64,000 nt of DNA, from NCBI RefSeq assembly GCF_004193775.1, contig NC_041008.1, positions 8,076,731 through 8,140,730 on the forward strand. The letters run 5' to 3'. The notes beneath the pieces were generated by a model that did not search any database, was not told where the DNA came from, and worked only from the letters and a program-made list of their open reading frames with translations. Source of the DNA: Glycine soja. Taxonomy: Eukaryota > Streptophyta > Magnoliopsida > Fabales > Fabaceae. This document shows, piece after piece, positions 51,035 to 64,000 of the stretch; positions within the stretch are counted from its first letter, which is position 1; the number at the start of each line of letters is the position of its first letter. The position numbers were made by a program, and so were the translations under genes.

Positions 51035-54000
51035 CAATTAACTACAAAATACTATATATCTTTAAGAAGGGTCCAGTATCACTTCAAGTAAGTTCTTTAA
51101 AGATGCTTTGCATCATGTAGAGGGCAAGTTTCTAAGAAAATTTTCTTAGTTGCATTAATTGAAGAGACTATACATGCAGTTCTATCTATCTAATCATTTT
51201 TCTGTCATTTATATTCTATCTACCTATATAAATATAGTACTTTAAATACAGACATGCACGTATACTTCAAGAACATATATTGGCATAACTGCTTAGCAAA
51301 TAAGTTGGATTTAACTTGCTTTTCTCATGACATGGTAAGGTGGGAATGGGATACATGTGTACTATAATCCTTGCTCCATTAAAAGAAAATTTCTGAGGAC
51401 CTGAATTTGGAGGGTTTATTTTCCATGCTCTTCTTTTCATAAGACACTAGTATGAATCATATGATTCATAATAACTTTATCTAATGTTAACACGATATCA
51501 TATCGCTTTTCCAATCTAAAAATCAAACTGAATCTTGCCTAGCCAAAAAGTATAGCGTCATTCTCTGTATTTGTGTGAGGGTTGTTACCAATTTACCAAG
51601 CAACTAAAAGACATGAAAAAGTTTTGACAAATAACAATTTCACAAGTTCATCATTGACTTCCTCCATTTTGTCTAGGTTTTCATGGTGTCCTTGAAAATC
51701 AAGACAAGAGATCAGGAGAAAGCAACGCTGACACGTGGAGGGTAAATAACCAACAAATTAAAAGTGGTGGCTGTCACTAGTCACAACAGATTCTCATATC
51801 TCCACAGTAAAACGATACCATAGAATTTTTGTGTGCTTAGTTTTGGATTTCATGAGCAGTTAACCATGTCTACCGACTCAAAATATAAAATTAAGAGTCC
51901 AATTTGCATTTCTTGAAAACGGAAGTTCTTTCTTTTTTATTAGAGAAAAGTTTAGGTGAGTTGAGTTTAAAGTTCTCACATTAATAACAAGAGAATTGAA
52001 CCTATGACTTTATAAAATAAATATGAATTTATTTCTTATTAACTAAATCAATTTTTGTCAGCTGAAAATAGAAGTTCTGAAGTTGCAAAATGGATTCAAG
52101 TTTTATCAGCTGTGTTACCCGTTGCACTACGAATGTTCACACTAACAACCCCAAAATCTTTTTGCTTTCGTATGGGTTATGGTAGGTCAACCTGATCTTA
52201 GATCCGGATTTATTTTGCTGGCGTAAATGTATACAATAAATAGTGACACTCAAAATCGAATTAATTAATCCAAAATCTAAAAAACTGAACCGAAAATTTT
52301 TAAAAATAAATAAATGATCAGCTTTCTAATTCAAATTTAAAAATTAAGAACTGTTTTTTTATTTATACATCGAGTTAAACTTAATTAGATTTAAGTATGT
52401 TGTAGCATTGATAATTAATTTAAAAGTATATTAACTATTCATATTATATTTTGATGAATTCCTTTAAACTTATATTTAATGTATTTTGATTATTTAATTT
52501 AAACTCGTGTTCAATATAGTATAATTGAATTTTTAAATTTTGATAAATTTATATATTAAAAAGCTCTAACAAGAACAAAAACCATCCTTGAGCTGAAGCC
52601 GTTTTTGCTCAATTCAAAATTTCAGTGATAAAGTTCTCCAGGAAAATAAGTCTTAAATGAAAACGGTAAGGATAAAGATGCAAGCACCTTTTGCTTTTCT
52701 TTGCGGCAAATGCCACTGTTTGGTGATACATTCACCAGATTCTGAAAAGTTTTCACTTTTCTGGCCAAGCTTAAAAAGCACGGTGGAAGTGGAAGCTTTG
52801 GCATTTGGCAGGTAGCAAGAGTCCCAATACGTTGTAGGGTTTAGAATCAGCATGACATTCCTGTTGTCCACCTAAACTACTGCAAGGTCCTCGTCAAGAT
52901 AAGGAAGGGTAACAGACAAAGATAACATTCTCAGTGGGAAGAAATACTAACCACACATTTTTTTTTCCAAATATAATTTGTATAAAGTGGAATTATACGC
53001 TGACCTTGTCAAAATGTAGCCCCCCTAAATCATTTGATGAGACCAATATAAACTCTTACATAAACTTTGTTTTAACAGCAACTTTTTTTTTTACGTAAAC
53101 TTAAAACATTTAAAAATTTATAACGAAATATATTGTGGTGTTTCTAACATAGAGCACAAGAATAAAATTCATTGGGCAGAAAATCAAAGGATCACTTTGG
53201 ATTAGTGTGTCCGTTGCATACAACACGTGGCCGAAGCTACAATTATCAAAGCTCGATCAGAATGTATAACGCCGTTAATGTTTAGGTATAATGATAGTAC
53301 CAAAGAATGCCAAATCACCAAGCTTTTTTTAGGTACAACAGACGAAAACATGTTGGACATGGACAGTGAGTATCCCAATTGTGCTATGCACCTATCATGA
53401 TAAAATGCATCAATTATTTTGACACATTGACATGTCAAACTACCTGCGTCTACGTCGTGATCAAGCGGGGGGACAAGTGTCTTGCACGACAATACTCCAA
53501 TAAGGAATTCAATTGGAATTTTGCTAGTTATGCATGAATTACAGGGCCCCCAAACCCAACCAATTTATATATTATCTGTGTTTGTGCCTGGAAATATTTT
53601 GTGAAGCAAGCAACAAAGGTACAACTCGCAGATTGTGACTAGAAGGGGTTTGGCAGGCTATAAGGCTTTGATCCCTACTTCATGCACTACTGATAATAAT
53701 CCATATAAAGAGTCAATTTTTAACATGCACACTTTAACATTAGTGAAGCAAAAAAAAAAAAAAAATGATTAGGGTATTTCAACGGGATTAAAGTGACCCT
53801 TCATTCTTTATATCCAGCTATTGATTCTTCACATCATCATGACCGGGAAGAAAAGAATAGGGTACACTCTTGAACCAATAATACAGGACAAGACACGACA
53901 AACAAGCCATAATCAAAGTAAGGAAGACGGTACACAAACAAAAAAAAATATATAAAGATTTTCGGTTGAGCTGCAAGCAATCCCCTACAGGGTAGTTTGA

Positions 54001-54256
54001 CTTTACATTATACTCTCCACAGGTAATAATAGTATGTCAAATGAGCGAGTGGACATACATTTGTATATGTGATTCAATTCAGTTCAAGTCACAACAGTGA
54101 CTTGTCTAAGCAATCAACTGAATTAAGTGTAGAACAAAGATGGTTTTGATTACTATTTCTTCTGCACTCCAAAACCCACAATAATCTTGAAAGCATCAAC
54201 ACATCAGTCATGCAATACCACCATCCACAACACATCAGTCATGCTCATTACCACCA
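49805..54256. other. Intergenic sequence downstream of the kinesin gene
   Basis: No supported gene. A locally less AT-rich block at about 52600-53500 has overlapping minus-strand frames (52622-52871 and 53202-53492) with no recognisable domain; these are possibly parts of a decayed gene. A G-box-like gacacgtgga lies near 51730. The 3' UTR of the kinesin gene should lie just left of 54257. Confidence 0.45.
50982..51031. repeat. (TA)n microsatellite, about 50 bp
   Basis: Uninterrupted TA dinucleotide tract. Confidence 0.95.
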
Positions 54257-59282
<5,026 letters not shown>

Positions 59283-59870
59283 CGCTCTCCCACCAACCAA
59301 ACTTATCAAAGTCGAAATTCACAATCAATTTCTCGTTCAAGCACGAGTATGCACTATGAACGCGCACGAGACGAGAAATAGAATCGGAAACTGGAGAATC
59401 TAAACAGTGGAGAACGCTTCAACGTTTATTATCATTCCTCTCTCTCTTATTTTCTTTTTCAAAAAATTTTCTCGGGAAACAAACAGTGCTGCGAGGACAG
59501 AAAGTGAAAGAAGAAGGGTTTAAAAACTTCAAAATGAAAAGCGCTCTTTCTGTGTGAGGAGAGTGAAACGGAGTTGAGGCGCGTGTGTCACGCCGCAGTC
59601 GTGAAGAGGAGAAGGAGCGCGTGCGCGGGCCCAGTAAATGTTTACGAAAAAAGAAGTGTGCCAGTGTTTCGCGGCTTTGCGTTTCTGGGCTTTTGCCCCA
59701 CCTGAAAAATTTGAATAACAATCCACGCGCTGTGGTCCAGCAAGTGTAACACGCGCGTATGAATTCTGAAGCGGTCTGAGTCAGTCGATGTGGTAAATTG
59801 TCAAAGGTAATTGTTGGCTTCACGTCGTCGACGAGAGCGTGTCCCACTCTGTTTTATATTCACACAATAA
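59283..59870 (-). promoter_or_regulatory. Kinesin-13 5' UTR and promoter region
   Basis: GC-richer region directly upstream of the minus-strand kinesin start, containing CGCG-rich blocks (gcgcgtgcgcgggccc near 59616 and cacgcgcgtat near 59750). No TATA box is evident at a usual distance, which fits a broadly expressed housekeeping-type promoter. The open frames here (59419-59847) lack motifs and look incidental. Confidence 0.45.
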
Positions 59871-60244
59871 CCATAAATATTCATTTGGTTACTGAAAGTG
59901 GGAGGCAATGACATAGTTTTGAAAGCTAAAGAATTTAAATTTAGTATTAAATGTATAAAAATTGTTACACATTTATCTTATGATTAATTTAATCATAAAT
60001 TAATTTCTAAATTTTATAATTTAATGAAAAATTATTTATTAAAAAATATGTTAAATTAATTCTTAAACATCAAAATTTAATGATAATTTTTATTAGCTTT
60101 TAGAATTTATTTCTTAGTTCAACTCTCAGTACCTTATTAACTCAAATAAAAAAAAATAGTAGATGTCTTCCATCCAAAATGGGATTAGGTTTGTCTCACA
60201 AATGATACAACTAATTTGTCCTATTCTTCTTGCACAATGAGTAT

Positions 60245-60525
60245 TAAAGGTTTAAATACATTTTTTGTTTTAATTCTTAGAAAATGTGTTTATTTTATTT
60301 TTTATTCTTAAAAATTTTTAGATAATATTATTTTTTACTGTTAAAAACATTTTTCACTATTTAAAGCGCTATCCAAAATGCTTTAAAGACGAACAATTAA
60401 AACAACATATTTTGGAAGAACTAAAACAATTTTTTTTCAAGGACAAAAATGAAAAAAATACTAAATTAAAAAAAAATATTTTAACCGGAATTAAAATTAA
60501 AATTTCCATTTTTAAAGAATCAATT
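60245..60525. repeat. Possible MITE-like repeat
   Basis: The block starting ggtttaaatacattttttgt and ending ttaaccggaattaaaattaa has loosely complementary halves (attctta / …aagaacta) and resembles short legume dispersed repeats. Ends and target duplication were not established. Confidence 0.3.
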
Positions 60526-60706
60526 TATTACAATGTTATACTTTCATAAACCAAAATGGGTGTTTACCGCTCACAATAAACTTGTTCCTATGTTGTTGAT
60601 AGGTTGGTTTGTGACTAAGTTGATACTTCAGGTAGCATTTGGGGCTTCTATCTTTTATTGGACTTTTGCGGAAATATTTGTTACCATGCTCCCTTCGGAA
60701 GGGTAA

Positions 60707-60904
60707 GGAGAGGATACGATTCTTTGGAAGTATGTTTCAAATGGTAATTTTACTACTTCAACTGCTTACTATTTGTTGGTCAATCATGATGGTTTACTCA
60801 AACTAGAAACTGGAAATACATATCAGAGTCAGAAATGTTTCGTTTGGAAAGTTCTTCAAAATGGTATTTCTACAAACACATCGCGTGCTTCTAGATATGG
60901 CTAA
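60707..60904 (+). pseudogene. LINE reverse-transcriptase zinc-binding (zf-RVT) fragment
   Basis: From 60707 the frame is open for 65 codons and reads GEDTILWKYVSNGNFTT, then STAYYLLVNHDG and, after a variable stretch, KCFVWKVLQNGISTNTSRA. The pattern W-K-(S/N)-G-x-F-(T/S)-(T/V)-x-(S/T)-A-Y ... (V/I)W(K) ... P/I-T-N matches the zinc-binding region at the C-terminus of plant LINE polyproteins. The upstream frame is interrupted by a stop at 60704-60706 and it ends at a TAA, so this is a dead remnant of a non-LTR retrotransposon. Confidence 0.75.
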
Positions 60905-60944
60905 TCAAGAAACTGTAAGCCTGTAACTCGTTTCAAACATGTAC

Positions 60945-61090
60945 ATATAGATGGGTACATGGGCCGCGGTCAGCCTGCAGGTCACGCTGGCCTAAAGTCT
61001 CATTTGGATGTGGACTCATATGGATGGGCCCATCTATGGGGTTAAACGGGTTTGGTCTGCGGGCTTGTGGTCCAACCCGTTTAATCAACT
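60945..61090. mobile_element. GC-rich 'gggttggacc'-type repeat, possible hAT-like end
   Basis: A GC-rich patch carries gggccgcggtcagcctgcag, tggatgggcccatctatggg and gtccaacccgtttaatcaac. Such gggccc/aacccg-rich blocks are common in non-autonomous hAT-like or similar repeats of legumes. No terminal repeats were defined. Confidence 0.25.
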
Positions 61091-61247
61091 TAATATATTT
61101 TAAAATTAAATAATTATATTTTTTATCATTCATATTCACATGTCGTTGAAATATTTTGCTTTTGGTTCCTACAAAAAAATTTCTTAAATTTTATTCCTGG
61201 AAAAGAAAATTTATTTTGCTTAGGTAAAGTTGAAAAAGAAAATATAA

Positions 61248-61639
61248 GAGTGTGTTGTTTGCATTTTTATTTCCTATTTTTATTTTTTGAAAATTGTTTT
61301 CATTTTTAAAATATTAGAATTCTAAAAACATGTTTGGTTTGATTTTTTGTTTTCTGTTTTTAAGAAATAAAAACATTAAAAATGCATTTTTAAAAGGAAA
61401 TGTATTTTTAGATTTACTTAAAATTACATTCCTTCTTGCCACCGCGTTTTCATTTTACATGAGATTCCTGGTTTCAACTGAAAACACTGAAATTAGATTT
61501 TATTATTTCCAGTTTTTGGTTCATTTGAAAAAATATTTTCACGGAAAATAAAAAAAATCTAACCAAACACATTTTCATCACCATTTTCTATTTCTAGTAA
61601 AAATGAAAATAGAAAACAATTAAATCAAGCAAGCATCCC
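61248..61639. mobile_element. Tourist-like MITE, copy B (392 bp)
   Basis: Flanked by TAA at 61245-61247 and 61640-61642, it begins GAGTGTGTTGTTTGC and ends GCAAGCATCCC. Internal landmarks match copy A at 25097-25483 (catgtttggtttgattttttg against tatgtttggtttgactttttg; ccgcgttttcatttta against ccgcatttttattcta). It is the same orientation as copy A. The copies differ by many substitutions but have nearly the same length, so both are old insertions of one family. Confidence 0.85.
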
Positions 61640-61691
61640 TAAGTTATGTCCCAAATAAAAAAATAAGGAGCTAGAGTTTTTTCTATTAGAA

Positions 61692-61696
<5 letters not shown>

Positions 61697-61736
<40 letters not shown>
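61697..61736. repeat. (TA)n microsatellite, about 40 bp
   Basis: Uninterrupted TA dinucleotide tract directly right of the second MITE. Confidence 0.95.
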
Positions 61737-61739
<3 letters not shown>

Positions 61740-62089
61740 CTCCACAACTAATATGATAATATGTTTTTTTATGTATTTTGCATAGTTACAGTTGAAAAAA
61801 GAAAAATAAAAAGGTCATAATTTATAAGAATTATAAAATAATATAAGAAGATAAGTTATGTACTAACAATATAAAATGATTTTATATTTTTACTTAATAA
61901 AAAATTTATTATATATTTTAAATTTATATTAATTTTTATAATAATTATTTTAAAATTTATATCAACATTTATTTATAATTAAATGCTGATATAAAATTAT
62001 TTTTCACCTTAAAGTAGTGGGAGAAAGTTAAACTCAAATAATATAATTTGTTAGCACGATTTCTGTGTTCATGTTAAAACAGCTGTAAC

Positions 62090-62952
62090 GGAGGTTAGAA
62101 CCTACCACATCCACTGAACCTCTATTGCGTTTGGTCCAAGTCCAACCCAATAAGAAACCCCGTGAGCCGTTAATGCCATCCAGCTCAGCTCAAAGATTCT
62201 CTTTGATTCCCTTCACTTTAGATCCTCTCCGTTCGTCATGCTTCCCACACTCCAAAGTCACCAAATCAAACGGTCAACATCCTTCTCACTCATCCCATTT
62301 TTTATTTTTATTTTTGTTATCCGCTGCGCTAATTTTAACATCATCTATCATATTCATAGTAAATCATTGACAATAGGACTTTTGAAATAGTTAGCGTAAA
62401 ACTCATCACATTTATCATAGGATTACGGTTGAAAGAATGTGTAAAATTATTTCTAGTGTATGAATTATTTATTCTTACCAAAAAATATTCAAGTGGAATT
62501 GTTTTAGCTTGAACGTATTAATTTTGAATTTTAATTTGTTAAATATTTGGAATTTTTTTGCACTAATTTTACCTGATTCAACTAAATTTTTGCTTCATGT
62601 AAAGATAAGTGTAGTTTCTGTAAAACAAAATGAGAAATATTGAAAACATATTTTTTAAGCAACTTTATTAAATTGTTTTTATTTTTTAATACTAATAACT
62701 AATAGTAGTATTAGCAAAAGGTAAAGGTCATTATGGTAAATAACAAGCCTTAAAATTCGCCTTTTTCTGTCTTCTCCTTCACTTTTTTCTTCTTCTTCCT
62801 TACTTCTTCAACCTCTTTTCCACTACAGCTCTGTGCTATTGCTCAATCTGCGGCCAAAACGCGAACGCGGCTTCGTCAGTGGCGAATCTCACATTCCGAG
62901 CTGCCGAGTCGAATCGTTTGCTGAGTCACTTCACCGAGTCTGATCTTCCGGC
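62090..62952 (+). promoter_or_regulatory. IST1-like gene 5' UTR and promoter region
   Basis: Sequence upstream of the IST1-like ATG. The last 150 bases form a CT-rich and then GC-rich leader (tctccttcacttttttcttc, then ggccaaaacgcgaacgcggc). The block at 62110-62300 is less AT-rich but shows no gene. No TATA box was assigned. Confidence 0.4.
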
Positions 62953-64000
62953 ATGTTGGACAGCCTCCTCGGTCGAGGATTCGCCGCGAAATGGTTCAAC
63001 GCTGCGATTTTCTCTGCTTCTTTACTCTTTTTTATATCTATTAACTGATTCGGTTAGAGAATGTAGCTATTGATATTTGTGTTATGCTTTGCTTTGTTTT
63101 GTGTTTTGTCGTGTTTAGCAAATCGTTGATCAAATTGACGAAGAATCGGATCGACGTGATAAGGAGGAAGAGGAAGGCGACGGAGAAGTTTCTGAAGAAG
63201 GACATCGCTGATCTGCTGGCGAATGGTTTGGATGACCGTGCTTATGGAAGGGTAATTACTTTTTATGTTCATTTTTTTTTTTTGGTTTCTTGTTGTGAAT
63301 TGTGAAGTAACACCGGAATCGATATTTTAGATCATTGCACTGCTTTTGAATCTCTTTTCCTAAAGAGCATGCGAGATTCTGCTAATAGTAAAAAAGGTTA
63401 GTGGTGGATCCAGAAAACAAGCGGAATATAGCAAAAATTAAAAGAATAAAATCCTTTAACATATACTAGCAAATTTACATTTAGATAATACCCACACAAT
63501 ATTATTTACTTATTTTTATGTAGAAAAATATCACCATTGTCAAATAATTGAGCTAGAATAAGGTATAATAGGAGATAAACTCATTGTCATGAATGTAGAT
63601 TTTATTTTACTGTATAAGAATAAAATATAAAGAGATAATTAAAAATTTAGGAATAAATTGTTTGCTTCAATTATTAATTTAATATAAGATACATGATATG
63701 CAGAAAGCCACGAGATGTATTGAGATATAGAAGTTGATAATTAAGTTAATAAATTATAAGAATATATAGGAAAATTATGCATATAATTTTTAAGAGAAAT
63801 TTTGTTTTGGGGGGGGGGGGCTAGTTTTTGGAATCTGCCCGTCGAAGGTGCTTAATGGATTCTGATAATGTTTTGGCAGCACAATGAGACTTTGTCAGAA
63901 TAGAACTGGAGTGAGATGGCTTACGAGAACTGTTTTTCAACTGTGTTTGTTTTCTTTTTTTGTTTAAAGTTTGAGAATGATGAATTCCTATCTACTATCT
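62953..64000 (+). CDS. IST1-like protein (ESCRT-III-associated), first two exons, truncated by window end
   Basis: Exon 1 is 62953-62993 and exon 2 is 63119-63251, with a phase-2 junction and GT/AG sites. Together they encode 58 aa, starting MLDSLLGRGFAAKCKSLI and containing RIDVIRRKRKATEKFLK and KKDIADLLANGLDDRAYGR. This is the N-terminal helix region of the IST1 (DUF292) domain, where plant homologues read the same way. The family binds ESCRT-III and Vps4/SKD1 and regulates multivesicular-body sorting at endosomes. The next exon normally begins AEGLL; it does not appear by 64000, so the second intron exceeds 749 bp. The plant family has many paralogues (ISTL), so no symbol is given. Confidence 0.88.
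63809..63820. repeat. G12 homopolymer
   Basis: A run of 12 G in an otherwise AT-rich intron. Sequencing through such a run is error-prone, so the length is uncertain. Confidence 0.85.

Noticed and set aside
59419..59847. 142-codon minus-strand frame upstream of the kinesin
   Set aside because: It lies in the GC-rich promoter/5' UTR region, overlaps another frame and has no domain.
62879..63073. 64-codon plus-strand frame overlapping the IST1-like start
   Set aside because: It begins at a non-ATG codon and is a frame shadow of exon 1 and intron 1; the IST1 frame has matching splice sites and family sequence.

Overview
This window is AT-rich plant nuclear DNA, most likely from a legume close to soybean (Glycine or another Phaseoleae). 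The organism call is an inference from four things: intron-containing plant-specific gene families (YUCCA, class C heat-shock factor, plant kinesin-13, IST1-like); long (TA)n tracts; Tourist-like MITEs; and an LTR-like segment at about 35.4-35.9 kb rich in a 'cgctaagc' motif that I associate with soybean retrotransposons. There is no prokaryotic, organellar or viral layout.

Three complete protein-coding genes and one partial gene can be reconstructed exon by exon. (1) 4636-7423, minus strand: a four-exon YUCCA-type flavin monooxygenase of 427 aa, closest to the YUC2/YUC6 group (auxin biosynthesis). (2) 38427-39969, minus: a two-exon class C heat-stress transcription factor of 319 aa (HsfC1 type), with a compact GC-rich promoter above it. 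(3) 54257-59282, minus: a 12-exon kinesin-13 of 692 aa (KIN13B type). (4) 62953 to the window end, plus: the first two exons of an IST1-like ESCRT-III-associated protein, cut by the window edge. These genes have no evident shared pathway and the arrangement looks like ordinary plant chromosome.

The roughly 31 kb between YUCCA and the heat-shock factor, and the 14 kb between the heat-shock factor and the kinesin, hold decayed genes and repeats. The main items are: a decayed F-box/LRR gene (18.3-19.1 kb) preceded by gene-like exon fragments (17.4-17.9 kb); a 1 kb segment bounded by 75 bp direct repeats and carrying the 3' end of a coding sequence (21.7-22.8 kb); two related Tourist-like MITEs with matching TAA target duplications (25.1 and 61.2 kb); an inverted-repeat element with minisatellite-bearing arms (42.3-43.7 kb); a degenerate copia element between two LTR-like direct repeats (about 48.0-49.8 kb); and a LINE reverse-transcriptase zinc-binding remnant (60.7 kb). 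The left edge of the window is a 5'-truncated LINE-like retroposon with a 15 bp target-site duplication.

I found no convincing new biological system. The items most worth follow-up are the inverted-repeat element (a possible small-RNA source), the orphan clusters of promoter motifs at 25.6 and 44.5 kb, the 10-bp-arm palindrome in the heat-shock-factor promoter, and the 1 kb insertion carrying a gene 3' end. All gene models come from reading splice sites by eye and family knowledge. No search or RNA data were available.
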